From the NCBI RefSeq assembly GCF_002975275.1, contig NZ_PCOQ01000007.1, forward strand, positions 186,001 to 250,000: a DNA stretch of 64,000 bases. Direction: 5' to 3'. The notes beneath the pieces are model-generated. The model saw only the letters and a list, made by a program, of their open reading frames with translations. It ran no database searches and was not told the origin of the DNA. Below are positions 37,644 through 50,117 of this stretch, piece by piece. The position numbers and the translations under genes were made by a program. How positions within the stretch are numbered: position 1 is the first letter of the stretch; each line of letters begins with the position of its first letter. The stretch is from Achromobacter sp. MYb9 (GTDB taxonomy: Bacteria > Pseudomonadota > Gammaproteobacteria > Burkholderiales > Burkholderiaceae_B).

Positions 37644-38747
37644 TCAGCGCGCGTGCCCGGTGGCCAGGCGCTTTTCCAGCGCCTGGCTGTATTTGGACAT
37701 GGAATAGCAAAAGACGAAGTAGATCAGCGAGATAAAGAGATAAGCCTCTACCCCGAAACCCCGCCACGCCGCGTCGGACAAGGCCGCCTTGGCCGCCAGC
37801 GTCAAATCGAAAATGCCGATGATGACGACCAGCGACGTGTCCTTGAACAGGCTGATGAAAATACCGACGAGGGGCGGAATCACGATCTTTAGCGCTTGCG
37901 GCAGGATGATCTTGCGCATCTGCTGCCAGTAGTTCAGGCCCAGCGAATCGGCGCCTTCGTACTGCCCCTTCGGGATGGCCTGCAAGCCGCCGCGCACCGT
38001 TTCCGCGATGTAGGCCGCGGCGAACATGATGATGGCGATCTGCGCGCGCAGCAGCTTGTCGATGGTGAAGCCTTCCGGCAGGAACAAGGGCAGCATCACC
38101 GACGACATGAACAGCAGGCTGATCAGCGGCACGCCGCGTATCAGTTCGATGTACACGACGCACAGCGCCTTGATGGCGGGCATTTTCGACCGCCGGCCCA
38201 GGGCCAGCATCACGCCGATCGGGAAGGCAAAGGCAATGCCGAAGGTGGCCAGGATCAGCGTCAACGGCAGGCCGCCCCAGCGCGAGTTCTCGACATAGGT
38301 CAGACCGAACACGCCGCCCCACATCAGCAGCGCCACGGCCGTCAGGCCCGCGGTCCAGATCAGGGCCAGCTTGCCGTTCCAGAAGCGTCGCATGCCGCTG
38401 CACGCGATCACGCCAACCAGGATCAGCGTTGCGATCAACGGCCGCCATTGTTCGTCGAACGGATAGGTGCCGAACAGGATCAGCCGATGCTTTTCAACGA
38501 TGAACGCCCAGCAGGCGCCGCCGACGGAAGCGCGGCATTCCATGGCATTCGTGGCGGTGAAGTTGGCTTTCAGGAAAGCCCATTCCACCAGCGCCGGCAA
38601 GGACATCAGGAGAAACCACGCCAGCAGTACCGTGATCAGGATGTTCAGCGGCGACGAAAGCAGGCGGGACCGTACCCAGGCCCACGCGCCCACCTGCGTG
38701 CTGGGTGGGGGCAGGGCGTCGGTGAAGGAATGCGTAGTGCTGCTCAT
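37644..38747 (-). CDS. aapM: General L-amino-acid ABC transporter permease (AapM)
   Basis: This 367-residue permease has the AapM layout: a membrane helix at 34-55, a periplasmic segment with two cysteines (NAMECRASVGGACWAF), further helices and the C-terminal permease core with the EAA loop GQYEGADSLGLNYWQQMRKIILPQ near 265-290. It starts 1 bp before the aapQ stop region, so the two are coupled and form a heterodimer. AapM is longer than HisM-type permeases, as seen here. Confidence 0.93.
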   Translation of the reverse strand: MSSTTHSFTDALPPPSTQVGAWAWVRSRLLSSPLNILITVLLAWFLLMSLPALVEWAFLKANFTATNAMECRASVGGACWAFIVEKHRLILFGTYPFDEQWRPLIATLILVGVIACSGMRRFWNGKLALIWTAGLTAVALLMWGGVFGLTYVENSRWGGLPLTLILATFGIAFAFPIGVMLALGRRSKMPAIKALCVVYIELIRGVPLISLLFMSSVMLPLFLPEGFTIDKLLRAQIAIIMFAAAYIAETVRGGLQAIPKGQYEGADSLGLNYWQQMRKIILPQALKIVIPPLVGIFISLFKDTSLVVIIGIFDLTLAAKAALSDAAWRGFGVEAYLFISLIYFVFCYSMSKYSQALEKRLATGHAR

Positions 38748-38748
38748 C

Positions 38749-39939
38749 TCAACGCTCCACCAGCGCGATGCGCTTGTTGTACCAATTCATGAATATCGAG
38801 ATCGACAGGCTGACCGTCAGGTAGGCGCCCATGATGATGAGGATGCCCTCGATGGCCTGGCCGGTCTGGTTAAGCGTGGTGTTCACCACCGACACGATGT
38901 CCGGGTAGCCGATGGCGACCGCCAGCGAACTGTTCTTCAGCAGGTTCAGGTATTGGCTGGTCATCGGCGGAATGATCACGCGCAAGGCCTGCGGCAGCAC
39001 GACCAGGCGCAGTACTTTGGCGCGTGGCAGGCCCAACGAACCGGCGGCTTCCCACTGGCCGTTGTTCACCGCCTGGATGCCCGAGCGCACCACTTCGGCG
39101 ATGAATGCCGAGGTGTAGACGGTCAGGCCCAGGAACAAGGCGACAAATTCCGGCGACAGCGTCAGCCCGCCGACGAAGTTGAAGCCCTTCAATGCCGGCA
39201 TGTCCAGCGTCAGCGATGCGCCGCCGGCCAGCCAACCCAAGAATGGCATGCCGATCAACAGGCCGATGGCGACGCGGCCCAACGGGAACGCGCGCCCCGT
39301 GGCTTCCTGGCGCTTGGTGCCCCAATGGCCCAGCAGCAGGATCGCCACGACGGCCAGGGCCAGGCCGCCCAGCACCCAGTCCAGCGACGTGCCTTCCAGC
39401 CCGGGCACTTTCAGGCCCCGATTGGAAATGAACACGCCCGGCAGGGGGTTGTGCGCCTGGCGCGGGCCGGGCATGTTTTCGGTGATCAGCGCATACCAGA
39501 AGAACAATTGCAGCAAGAGCGGCACGTTGCGCATCACCTCGACATACACCGAGGTGATTTTCTTGACGAGCCAGTTCTTCGACAGGCGGCCGATGCCGAT
39601 CAAGACGCCCAGAACCGTCGCTGCGACCAGCGCCAATAATCCCACGCGCAGCGTGTTCAGCACGCCCACGAAGATGGCGCGGCCATAGGTGTCGGCCGGG
39701 CCGTAGGCGATGACGGATTCGCCGATGGCAAACCCTGCCTCGCGGTCCAGGAAACCGAACCCCGTGGCGATGTTGCGCATCGACAGGTTATGCAGCGTGT
39801 TGTGCACCAGGAACCAGACGCCGGCCCCGACCAGCGTCAGGGCCAGCACCTGGTAGACCAGCGCGCGGGTGGCCGGATCGTTCCAGGAAACCCGGTGCGC
39901 GGGCCGCGGCACCGGGGATTGCGCGGTGTGCTTGGCCAC
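38749..39939 (-). CDS. aapQ: General L-amino-acid ABC transporter permease (AapQ)
   Basis: The start is GTG at 39939 (VAKHTAQSPVPRPAHRVSWNDP), 3 bp after the aminotransferase stop. The 396-residue protein has the family features NDPATRALVYQVLAL, NMPGPRQAHNPLPGVFISNRGLKVP (between helices) and the EAA loop GQWEAAGSLGLPRAKVLRLVVLPQ. It pairs with AapM. The ribosome-binding site is weak, consistent with coupling to the upstream gene. Confidence 0.93.
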   Translation of the reverse strand: MAKHTAQSPVPRPAHRVSWNDPATRALVYQVLALTLVGAGVWFLVHNTLHNLSMRNIATGFGFLDREAGFAIGESVIAYGPADTYGRAIFVGVLNTLRVGLLALVAATVLGVLIGIGRLSKNWLVKKITSVYVEVMRNVPLLLQLFFWYALITENMPGPRQAHNPLPGVFISNRGLKVPGLEGTSLDWVLGGLALAVVAILLLGHWGTKRQEATGRAFPLGRVAIGLLIGMPFLGWLAGGASLTLDMPALKGFNFVGGLTLSPEFVALFLGLTVYTSAFIAEVVRSGIQAVNNGQWEAAGSLGLPRAKVLRLVVLPQALRVIIPPMTSQYLNLLKNSSLAVAIGYPDIVSVVNTTLNQTGQAIEGILIIMGAYLTVSLSISIFMNWYNKRIALVER

Positions 39940-39942
39940 GGC

Positions 39943-41151
39943 TTATCCCGCCATCAAGACTTTGACGGCCGCTTCCAGGCGGTCCATGCCTTGTTCGATG
40001 ACTTCGGTGGACGTCGCGAACGAAAAGCGCACGTAGGGCGACAAGCCGTACGAACCGCCGTCGATCACGGCCACGCCGGCCTCGCGCAGGAAGAACAGGC
40101 TGACGTCCAGGTCGGTCTTCAGTTCGCCGGTCGGGCCGGTGCGTCCGATCAGGCCTTGCACGTTGGCATACACGTAGAAGGCGCCGTCGGGCATGGCGCA
40201 CGAGATGCCGGGAATGGCGTTCAGGCGGCGCACGATCAGGTCGCGTCGCGCCTTGAAGATGTCGACCATCTGCGTGACGCTGGACTGGTCGCCTTCCAGG
40301 GCGGCCTGCGCGGCCACCTGCGAGATCGCGCTGGGGCAAGACGTGCTTTGCGACATGACCGTGCTCATCGCCTTGATCAGGTCGGCGGGGCCGGCGCCGT
40401 AGCCGACGCGCCAGCCGGTCATGGCATAGGACTTGGACATGCCGTTGACGATCAGCGTACGCGGAATCAGGCGCGGTTCGACCTGCACGGGCGACGCATG
40501 CGCCTGGCCGCTATAGCAGAAGGGCGCGTAGATTTCGTCGCTAAGGATCCAGACCTGCGGGTGGCGCACCAGCACGTCGGTCAGCGCGCGCAACTCGGCG
40601 GCGCTGTACACGGCGCCGCTGGGGTTGCTGGGCGAATTCAGGATCAGCCAGCGCGTGCGCGGCGTGATGGCGGCTTCCAGCGTGGCGGCGTCCAGCTTGA
40701 ACCCTTGCGATTCCGGGCCGGTCACGACCACGGGCTTGCCGTCGTTCAGCAGCACCATGTCGGGGTACGACACCCAGTACGGCGCGCACACGATCACTTC
40801 GTCGCCCGGTTCCAGGCTGGCCGTCAGGGCGGCGCCGATGATCTGCTTGGCGCCGGCGCCCACGGTGATCTGATCCATGCCGTAGGACACGCCCTGGCCC
40901 AGTTCCAGGCTGTTGGCGATGGCGCGGCGCAGCCCCACGGTGCCGTTCGGGCTGGTGTAGCGGATGTCGCCGCTGGCGATGGCGTCCTGGCCGGCGCGCG
41001 CGATGTGGGCGGGCGTGGGCATGTCGGGCTCGCCCAACGTGAAGTCGGCGATCTCGCGGCCCTGGCGGCGCAGTTCGTCGACGACGATCTTGGCGGCCAT
41101 GCTGGGCGAGGGTTTGATCTGTTTCAGGCGGGAGTTAACGATGCTGTTCAT
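39943..41151 (-). CDS. Class I PLP aminotransferase inside the aap operon
   Basis: The ATG at 41151 is 2 bp after the aapJ stop. The 402-residue enzyme is a fold-type I aminotransferase: SPNGTVGLRRAI, the NSPSNPSGAVYS loop, SDEIYAPFCYSG, the PLP-lysine motif NGMSKSYAMTGWRVGY and the C-terminal VRFSFATS arginine. It resembles aspartate/aromatic aminotransferases of the AspC subgroup Igamma. Its place between the binding protein and the permeases suggests that imported amino acids are transaminated at once. Substrate range is unknown. Confidence 0.9.
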   Translation of the reverse strand: MNSIVNSRLKQIKPSPSMAAKIVVDELRRQGREIADFTLGEPDMPTPAHIARAGQDAIASGDIRYTSPNGTVGLRRAIANSLELGQGVSYGMDQITVGAGAKQIIGAALTASLEPGDEVIVCAPYWVSYPDMVLLNDGKPVVVTGPESQGFKLDAATLEAAITPRTRWLILNSPSNPSGAVYSAAELRALTDVLVRHPQVWILSDEIYAPFCYSGQAHASPVQVEPRLIPRTLIVNGMSKSYAMTGWRVGYGAGPADLIKAMSTVMSQSTSCPSAISQVAAQAALEGDQSSVTQMVDIFKARRDLIVRRLNAIPGISCAMPDGAFYVYANVQGLIGRTGPTGELKTDLDVSLFFLREAGVAVIDGGSYGLSPYVRFSFATSTEVIEQGMDRLEAAVKVLMAG

Positions 41152-41153
41152 GG

Positions 41154-42170
41154 TTAGCGCACCGGCCAGCCGTACATCAGGCCGCCTTGCGTCCATTGCT
41201 TGTTCAGGCCGCGTTCCAGCTTCAGCGGGCTGTCCTTGCCCATGGCGCGGTCATAGCTTTCGCCGTAGTTGCCTACCTGCTTGATGATGTTGTAGGCCCA
41301 CTTGTCATCCAGCCCCAGGTTCTTGCCCATGCCTGGCGTCACGCCCAGGATGCGCTGCACGTTGGGGTTGGTGCTCTTGAGCATGTCGTCCACGTTCTTC
41401 TGCGTGATGCCGTATTCCTCTGCTTCCAGCATGGCGTTCAGTGACCAGCGCACGACGTTGAACCATTGCTCGTCGCCCTGGCGGACCATCGGGCCCAACG
41501 GCTCCTTGGACAGGTTTTCTTCCAGGATTTCCCAGTCGTCCGGCTTGGCCAGGCGCGTGCGCATATTGGCGGCGGTGTTCGACTTGTCGTTGGTGTAGGC
41601 GTCGCAACGACCCGATTCCAGCAGGCGGAAGTTCTCGTCGTAGTTCTCGACCAGAACCGGCTTGAAGGTCAGGCCGCGGCTACGGAAGTAGTCGGCCAGG
41701 TTCAGTTCGGTGGTGGTGCCCGGCTGCACGCAGATCGTGGCGCCGTCCAGCTCCTTCACGCTTTTCACGTTCATGGACTTCTTGACGATCAGCCCTTGCG
41801 CGTCATAGAAGTTCACGCCCACGCCGATCAGGCCCAGCGTGGTGTCGCGGGTCAGCGTCTGCGTCGTGTTGCGCGACAGCATGTCGATTTCGCCCGATTG
41901 CAGCGCCGTGAACTTGGCCTGCGCCGTCAGCACGTTGCCCTTCACCTTGGACGCGTCGCCGAACATGGCGGCGGCCACCGCGCGGCACATGTCCACGTCC
42001 AGGCCGGTCCATTCGCCCTTGCTGTCCAGCACCGAGAAGCCGGGGATGCCGGCAAAACCGCACTGCAAAAAGCCTTTCTTCTTGACGGCGTCGAACGTCA
42101 CGCCGGCTTGGGCGCCGGAAGCGGCGCACAGCAGGGTGGCCGCAACGGCGGTGCTTAGAAACTTACGCAT
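41154..42170 (-). CDS. aapJ: General L-amino-acid ABC transporter binding protein (AapJ)
   Basis: This 338-residue periplasmic protein has a signal peptide (MRKFLSTAVAATLLCAASGAQA) and the AapJ/BztA hallmarks KKKGFLQCGFAGIPGFS near 32-48, GLDVDMCRAVAAAMFG, LSRNTTQTLTRDT and DEQWFNVVRWSLNAML. Its length exceeds ordinary SBP_bac_3 proteins, as is typical for AapJ. It heads the operon with an aminotransferase between it and aapQ. The 430-bp upstream gap contains palindromes that may be control sites. Confidence 0.94.
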   Translation of the reverse strand: MRKFLSTAVAATLLCAASGAQAGVTFDAVKKKGFLQCGFAGIPGFSVLDSKGEWTGLDVDMCRAVAAAMFGDASKVKGNVLTAQAKFTALQSGEIDMLSRNTTQTLTRDTTLGLIGVGVNFYDAQGLIVKKSMNVKSVKELDGATICVQPGTTTELNLADYFRSRGLTFKPVLVENYDENFRLLESGRCDAYTNDKSNTAANMRTRLAKPDDWEILEENLSKEPLGPMVRQGDEQWFNVVRWSLNAMLEAEEYGITQKNVDDMLKSTNPNVQRILGVTPGMGKNLGLDDKWAYNIIKQVGNYGESYDRAMGKDSPLKLERGLNKQWTQGGLMYGWPVR

Positions 42171-42327
42171 GGAGAATTCTCCTGGGAGGTCGGGAGTCGC
42201 TTGGGATAAGCGGGGGAGTCGGGACCGCCAGACGTGCGCCGGCGCGCCCCGGACGAAGGCCGGAACAGGCGGCGCCGCGTAAGCGGACGGGGTACGAAAA
42301 GGGAAAGTTCGCGGTGTAGCCGCTAAG

Positions 42328-42345
42328 TGACCGGTAGGCCGGTCA
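42328..42345. promoter_or_regulatory. TGACCGG-TAGG-CCGGTCA palindrome upstream of aapJ
   Basis: Perfect 7-bp arms flank a 4-nt centre, 158 bp before the aapJ start. No T-run follows on either strand, so it is a protein-binding site or a leader hairpin rather than a terminator. Confidence 0.45.
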
Positions 42346-42501
42346 GGAGATAGGCCGATGGATGCGCGTGGTGTAGCGGTGGAACGTCGTGCGGAGGGAA
42401 AGGATCGGGCTCATCGGCGGCACTTGTACAGCGTGGGTCATACGGTAGCGGGGCGTCCTGGCCGACACGTCGTCGGGCAGGGCTGCGCTAGGTCATAGGA
42501 C

Positions 42502-42522
42502 GTATGATGGCAGCCGTCATAC
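42502..42522. promoter_or_regulatory. GTATGATGG-CAG-CCGTCATAC palindrome
   Basis: Nine-base arms with a single mismatch surround CAG, between the gntR 3' end and aapJ. The GTATGA/TCATAC arms recall GntR-family operators but do not match the TTrTACGATrAC core found at the sugar-acid promoters. Confidence 0.4.
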
Positions 42523-42600
42523 AAGTAGGCAAGTAAGGGGAATCCCGTAATTTCCTGATTTGTCGGGGCGTCGGATGGCCGCCCAGGAACATGCGGAGGC

Positions 42601-43329
42601 CTATTGAGCCGGCGCTTGCGACAGAAGCTTGCGATAGCGCGCGATGCTGTCGCCCAGGTGGCGCGCCATCGCGGCGCGCGCGGCGCCGGGGTCGCGGCGC
42701 ATGATGGCGGTCAGGATGGCTTCGTGTTCGCGCACGTTGCGGGTTTCGTACGTTTCAAGCTCTTGGGGGGTCTTGCCGCCGTGCTTGATGTTGAGGTCCA
42801 GCATCACGTCGCGCACCGCCGCCTTCAACAGCGCCGGAAAGTGCGGGTTGTTGGAGGCTTTGGCAATGGACAGGTGGAATTCGTAATCTGCCTTCACCGC
42901 CGCTTCCATGTCTCGCGTGGCGCGGTTGAAGGCGTCAAACGCTTCGACGATGCCGCTCAGGTCGGCTGCCGTGCGGCGCTCTGCCGCAAGCCCACAGGCC
43001 TCGACTTCCAGACCGGCGCGCAGTTCCATGATGTGCAGCGCCCAGCGCGGGTCCGCGGCGGGTTCAATGACGAAATCGATGGGCTTTTCACGGTCCTCCG
43101 TGACGAACACGCCGATGCCGGGCTTGCTGACCAGGCGGCCGCTCAGGCGCATCGACGCGACGGCCTCACGGACGACCGTGCGGCTGACGTCGAACTCGTC
43201 GCAAAGCTGGTGTTCCGAAGGCAGTTTGTCGCCCGCCCGGTACAGGCGCGTATCCAGGCGTTTGGTCAGTTCCTCGATCACCACATCGGTCAGGCGCGAA
43301 CGCGGGCGGGGCCGGGCAGGAGTTTGCAT
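42601..43329 (-). CDS. GntR-family regulator (FadR/FCD subfamily), likely sugar-acid regulator
   Basis: The 242-residue protein has a winged helix-turn-helix at about 10-75 (AGDKLPSEHQLCDEFDVSRTVVREAVASMR, recognisable by PSEHQLCDEF and SRTVVREAV) and an all-helical FCD ligand domain from about 95, with metal-binding histidines likely in EFHLSIAKASNNPHF and REHEAIL. FCD GntR proteins often sense sugar acids; GguR of Burkholderia and Ralstonia controls galactarate/glucarate genes. It lies beside kdgD copy 1 on the same strand, and shared operators at four promoters make it the probable common regulator. Confidence 0.9.
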   Translation of the reverse strand: MQTPARPRPRSRLTDVVIEELTKRLDTRLYRAGDKLPSEHQLCDEFDVSRTVVREAVASMRLSGRLVSKPGIGVFVTEDREKPIDFVIEPAADPRWALHIMELRAGLEVEACGLAAERRTAADLSGIVEAFDAFNRATRDMEAAVKADYEFHLSIAKASNNPHFPALLKAAVRDVMLDLNIKHGGKTPQELETYETRNVREHEAILTAIMRRDPGAARAAMARHLGDSIARYRKLLSQAPAQ

Positions 43330-43475
43330 CGTCTCTCTTATGGATAAGGCGGAAAGGCAGGCCGTAAGCCAGCGGCCGGAGCCGCAAGTGTACGCTTTTC
43401 ACGTTCCGCATCCGGTTGTCCGGACCGGTGGAGGCCGTCTTGCAAGGGGCCCGTCCCGCCGGCACGCACCCGGCA

Positions 43476-43503
43476 ATAAAAACGCCCTCCGGAGGGAGGG
43501 CGT
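43476..43503 (-). terminator. Intrinsic terminator of kdgD copy 1
   Basis: ACGCCCTCC (43482-43490) and GGAGGGCGT (43495-43503) form a perfect 9-bp stem with a 4-nt loop; read on the minus strand it is followed by TTTTTATT. It lies 23 bp past the kdgD1 stop, separating kdgD1 from gntR. Confidence 0.9.
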
Positions 43504-43525
43504 CTGCCGTGCTGTCGCGCAAGGC

Positions 43526-44440
43526 TTACTGCGGGCCGAGCTTCTTGATCAGGGCGTTAAGCATTTCAAGCTCTTCACCGGTCAGGTCGGTCAGCGGGGC
43601 GCGCACGGGGCCTGCGTCGTGGCCGACCAGCTTGGCGCCGGCCTTGACGATGCTGACGGCGTAGCCGGCCTTGCGATTGCGGATTTCCAGGTACGGCAGG
43701 AAGAAGTCATCCAGCAGGCGGTTGGTGGTGGCCGAGTCCCCGGCGGCGATGGCGCGGTAGAAATCCATGGCGGTCTTGGGCACGAAGTTGAAGACGGCCG
43801 ACGAGTAGACGGGCACGCCGAGTGCGCGGTAGGCGGCGGCATAGACCTCGGCGGTGGGCAGGCCGCCCAGGTACGAGAAGCGGTCGCCCATCTTGCGGCG
43901 GATGCGGACCATGGCTTCGATGTCGCCGATGCCGTCCTTGAAGCCGACCAGGTTGGGGCAGCGATCGGCCAGTTGGGCCAGGCTGTCGGCCGACAGGCGG
44001 GACTGGGCGCGGTTGTAGACGATGACGCCGATCTTGACGGAGTTGCAGACCTGTTCGACGTAAGCGGCGATGCCGTCTTGCGAGGCTTCGGTCAGGTAGT
44101 GGGGCAGCAGCAGGATGCCCTTGGCGCCTTGGCGCTCGGCTTCCTGGGCGTAGGCGATGGCGGTGCGGGTGGGGCCGCCTGCGCCTGCGAGGATGGGCAC
44201 CTTGCCGGCGCAGGTCTGGACGGCGGTGCGGACGACGTCCGAATACTCCTGGGGGGCCAGGGAGAAGAACTCGCCGGTGCCGCCGGCGGCGAAGAGGGCG
44301 GTGGCGCCATACGGAGCCAGCCATTCAAGGCGGGCGGCGTAGCTCTTGGCGTTGAAATCGCCGTTCTGGTCAAAATCCGTCACGGGGAAGGAGAGCAGTC
44401 CTTCCGATACGATTTCCTTGAGTTCCTGGGGAGTCGTCAT
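43526..44440 (-). CDS. kdgD: 5-dehydro-4-deoxyglucarate dehydratase, copy 1
   Basis: KdgD decarboxylates and dehydrates 5-dehydro-4-deoxy-D-glucarate to 2,5-dioxopentanoate. The 304-residue protein is a DHDPS-family TIM barrel with the Schiff-base Lys168 in [10 protein letters not shown], Tyr142 in VIVYNRAQ and the GGTGEFFSL phosphate-type loop. The start at 44440 matches copy 2; an ATG at 44449 is the alternative. The protein is identical to copy 2 (58837-59751); the genes differ at only eight bases. It has its own promoter with a GntR-type operator and its own terminator, and is divergent from a Bug receptor gene. Confidence 0.93.
   Translation of the reverse strand: MTTPQELKEIVSEGLLSFPVTDFDQNGDFNAKSYAARLEWLAPYGATALFAAGGTGEFFSLAPQEYSDVVRTAVQTCAGKVPILAGAGGPTRTAIAYAQEAERQGAKGILLLPHYLTEASQDGIAAYVEQVCNSVKIGVIVYNRAQSRLSADSLAQLADRCPNLVGFKDGIGDIEAMVRIRRKMGDRFSYLGGLPTAEVYAAAYRALGVPVYSSAVFNFVPKTAMDFYRAIAAGDSATTNRLLDDFFLPYLEIRNRKAGYAVSIVKAGAKLVGHDAGPVRAPLTDLTGEELEMLNALIKKLGPQ
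43614..44374. repeat. 761-bp tract identical to 58925-59685 (inside the kdgD copies)
   Basis: Line-by-line comparison shows no differences across this tract and its partner, at a constant offset of 15,311 bp. All eight differences between the two kdgD genes fall outside it: two near the 3' end (43577, 43613) and six near the 5' end (44375 to 44435). Homology stops within a few bases of the two stop codons and at the start codons. Confidence 0.9.
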
Positions 44441-44472
44441 GCCTGTCATCCATAAAAGGGGAGTAGATGTAT

Positions 44473-44504
44473 GTCATCGTACAACATACAAGTTCGGTCG
44501 GCAA
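44473..44504 (-). promoter_or_regulatory. kdgD1 promoter with GntR-type operator
   Basis: On the minus strand TTGCCG (44499-44504), a 17-bp spacer and TACGAT (44476-44481) form a sigma-70-like promoter. The -10 box is embedded in ATGTTGTACGATGAC (44473-44487), identical over 15 bp to the kdgD2 promoter site. TGTATGT/ACATACA arms flank it. Repressor binding here would block RNA polymerase. Confidence 0.62.
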
Positions 44505-44622
44505 GTGACGCCTGATCTTCGGGATAGCCTCGCTATCCATGGAAGCGTCCGGTGCCAGGCAGATGCGGAATTACCCTAGATTGAAAGCGGGGCCGGCCAC
44601 CAGTATTCTCCTTTCTCGTTAG

Positions 44623-44640
44623 TTATACGATAACGTACAA
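44623..44640 (+). promoter_or_regulatory. GntR-type operator upstream of Bug receptor 1
   Basis: TTATACG-ATAA-CGTACAA has 7-bp arms with one mismatch and shares the TTrTACGATrAC core with the kdgD1, kdgD2 and garD promoters. It lies about 30-47 bp before the receptor start. A clear -35 box is not visible. Confidence 0.58.
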
Positions 44641-44669
44641 GATAAAAAATCCGTTCTGAGGAGACAAGC

Positions 44670-45659
44670 TTGAAGGCATTCCCCCTGTTGCACCGCACGT
44701 TGTTCGCCGCGTTGGCGTTGAGCACCCTGGCCGCCACTGGCGCACATGCCGCCGACGATTGGCCGAAGGCCAAGCCCATCACATTGGTCGTGCCGTTCGC
44801 CGCTGGCGGCACGTCGGACATCCTGGGCCGCATGATCGCGCAAGAATTGGGCGCCGGCCTGAGCCAGACCGTGCTGGTGGAGAACAAGGGCGGCGCCGGC
44901 GGCGTGCTGGGGGCCGACGCCGTGGCGCGGGCCAAACCGGACGGCTACACCTTGCTGCTGGGCACGATTGCCACGCACGCGATCAACCCGTCGCTGCTGC
45001 CGGGCATCAACTACAACGCGGCCAAGGACTTTGCGCCGGTGATCTTGCTGGGCAGCATTTCGAATGTGTTGCTGGTGGGCGCCAATCAGCCCTACAAGAC
45101 GGTGCAGGACGTGGTGGCCGCGGGCAAAGCCAACCCCGATACCATCGCCTTTGGTTCGGCCGGGCAGGGCACGTCCCAGCACCTGTCGGGCGAAGTCTTC
45201 AAGCAATTGACGGGCGCCCATCTGACCCATGTGCCGTACCGGGGCAGCGCGCCCGCCATCCAGGACCTGATCGGCGGCCAGATTCCCAGCTCGTTCGAAA
45301 CGGCGTTGGTCGCGCTGCCTTACGTGCAAAGCGGCAAGGTGCGCGCGCTGGCGGTCACGTCGGCCAAGCGCACCGACGTGATGCCCGATGTGCCGACGAT
45401 GCAGGAAGCGGGCGTCGCAGGCTTTGACGTCAGCAGCTGGCAAGCCATCTACGCGCCGGCCAACACACCGCCGGCCGTGGTGGACCGGCTGAATAAAGCC
45501 ATCGCTGCCATCATCGCCAAGCCGGACGTCAACGCCAAGATGAAGGGTTTGGGGTTGGCCTACACGCCTAACACGCCAGCGGAGTTCACGGCATTCCAGA
45601 CCGGCGAGCAAGCCAAGTGGGCGAAGATCATCGCCGATGGGAAACTGCGGGTGCAGTAA
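44670..45659 (+). CDS. Tripartite tricarboxylate (Bug-type) solute-binding protein 1
   Basis: The start is a TTG at 44670, decided by GAGGAG 7 bp upstream. The 329-residue protein has a signal peptide (FAALALSTLAATGAHA) and the Bug fold: PITLVVPFAAGGTSDILGRMIA, VENKGGAGGVLGAD, KPDGYTLLLG and VPYRGSAPAIQDLIGGQIPSSF. Bug proteins bind carboxylates and work with TctAB membrane subunits, which are absent here. It is divergent from kdgD1 and shares its operator core, so galactarate, glucarate or a related acid is a plausible ligand. Confidence 0.9.
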   Translation: MKAFPLLHRTLFAALALSTLAATGAHAADDWPKAKPITLVVPFAAGGTSDILGRMIAQELGAGLSQTVLVENKGGAGGVLGADAVARAKPDGYTLLLGTIATHAINPSLLPGINYNAAKDFAPVILLGSISNVLLVGANQPYKTVQDVVAAGKANPDTIAFGSAGQGTSQHLSGEVFKQLTGAHLTHVPYRGSAPAIQDLIGGQIPSSFETALVALPYVQSGKVRALAVTSAKRTDVMPDVPTMQEAGVAGFDVSSWQAIYAPANTPPAVVDRLNKAIAAIIAKPDVNAKMKGLGLAYTPNTPAEFTAFQTGEQAKWAKIIADGKLRVQ

Positions 45660-45719
45660 ATAGCGCCGCCGTGTGGCGGGGATCCGCGCGGCGGCAAGGC
45701 GCACGCCCGGCGAATGCCG

Positions 45720-46328
45720 TCAGCCTGGCCTGCGTTGCAGCGCTTGCTCTGCGCGGATGAGGTCGTCGGGATGATCGACATCCTGGACGCACCCGGCGTC
45801 TTGCGATGGCAGCGGATGCAGGGTGCCTAGCTGGGTGGCCTGGCGCACCAGCGGCATCGCGCCGGACTCGCCGCTCAGGCCCAGCAGCGCGTCGCGCCAT
45901 GCCGGCCCAAATCCCACGGGGTGGCCAGGTTGGATGGCCCCATCGGCCATGGCCACCTGGGGGCGCACCACCGTCCAGGGTTCGCCAGGCGTGGCATCGC
46001 GTAGCGATTCGGCAACGCCGATCAGACTGGCGGGTTCGATCAAGGGCAGGTCGCCTGGCAAGATGAGCCAGCCCGGTGCGTCCGCGTGGCGGGCCACGCC
46101 CCGCGCGATGGAGTCGCCCATGCCGCCGGCAGCGTGCGCGTCGTCGGGGCGTTCCACCAGTGTCCACGGCAAGCCGCTGTCGCGCACCGCGGCCAGCGTC
46201 CATTCCAGGACCGGACGGCCCAGGAGGTTGGCGTCAAGTTTGCTGCCGCTGCCGCCAGCCTCGCGGAACCGGCGTCCGGCGCCGGCGGCCAGGACCACGA
46301 CGATGGGGAAGAGGGGCGGGTTTGTCAT
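45720..46328 (-). CDS. MobA/MocA-like nucleotidyltransferase
   Basis: This 202-residue protein has the nucleotide-binding start VVVLAAGAGRRFREAGGSGSKL near residues 10-31 (LAAGxGxRF signature), the metal motif LPGDLPLIEP and GHPVGFGPAWRDALL. These fit the MobA/MocA family that attaches CMP or GMP to molybdopterin; other members transfer nucleotides to unrelated substrates. No molybdoenzyme is adjacent. It is convergent with the Bug receptor gene. Confidence 0.82.
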   Translation of the reverse strand: MTNPPLFPIVVVLAAGAGRRFREAGGSGSKLDANLLGRPVLEWTLAAVRDSGLPWTLVERPDDAHAAGGMGDSIARGVARHADAPGWLILPGDLPLIEPASLIGVAESLRDATPGEPWTVVRPQVAMADGAIQPGHPVGFGPAWRDALLGLSGESGAMPLVRQATQLGTLHPLPSQDAGCVQDVDHPDDLIRAEQALQRRPG

Positions 46329-46589
46329 CGGCTCGAGGTGTCGGGGCTGCTGGGAATCGGTAGGGTGCAGGCGGCTGGGCCAGGCCGTTGCGTCAGCGTG
46401 ACTTTACCCAGATTCGAGGGCGCGCGCTTTATTGAATCGTGGGGCGGCGGGCCACTTTCCCGTGCCGCCAAAACAGGTATAGTCCATCGCTTAGGCCACT
46501 GCAGCGACTGCGCCTTTTTTCATCAGGCGTCCGCATCGTTGCACCGCTGGGCCGCACCCCCCCCTTTATAGAACACGCCACCCGCTACC

Positions 46590-50081
<3,492 letters not shown>

Positions 50082-50117
50082 CGCGCCCGTCCGCGTCATG
50101 CCCTGTTGACCACCACC

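Larger units (their letters stand above)
42171..42600. other. 430-bp non-coding region upstream of aapJ
   Basis: No coding frame of substance is present. It holds the aapJ promoter region (minus) and two clear palindromes, TGACCGG-N4-CCGGTCA at 42328-42345 and GTATGATGG-N3-CCGTCATAC at 42502-42522 (one mismatch). The end of the gntR gene adjoins it. It is long enough for a regulatory RNA, but I see no terminator-like T-run to support one. Confidence 0.6.

Noticed and set aside
45660..45719. Terminator between Bug receptor 1 and the MobA-like gene
   Set aside because: GCCGCCG/CGGCGGC can pair, but there is no T-run on either strand and such stems are common in this GC-rich DNA.
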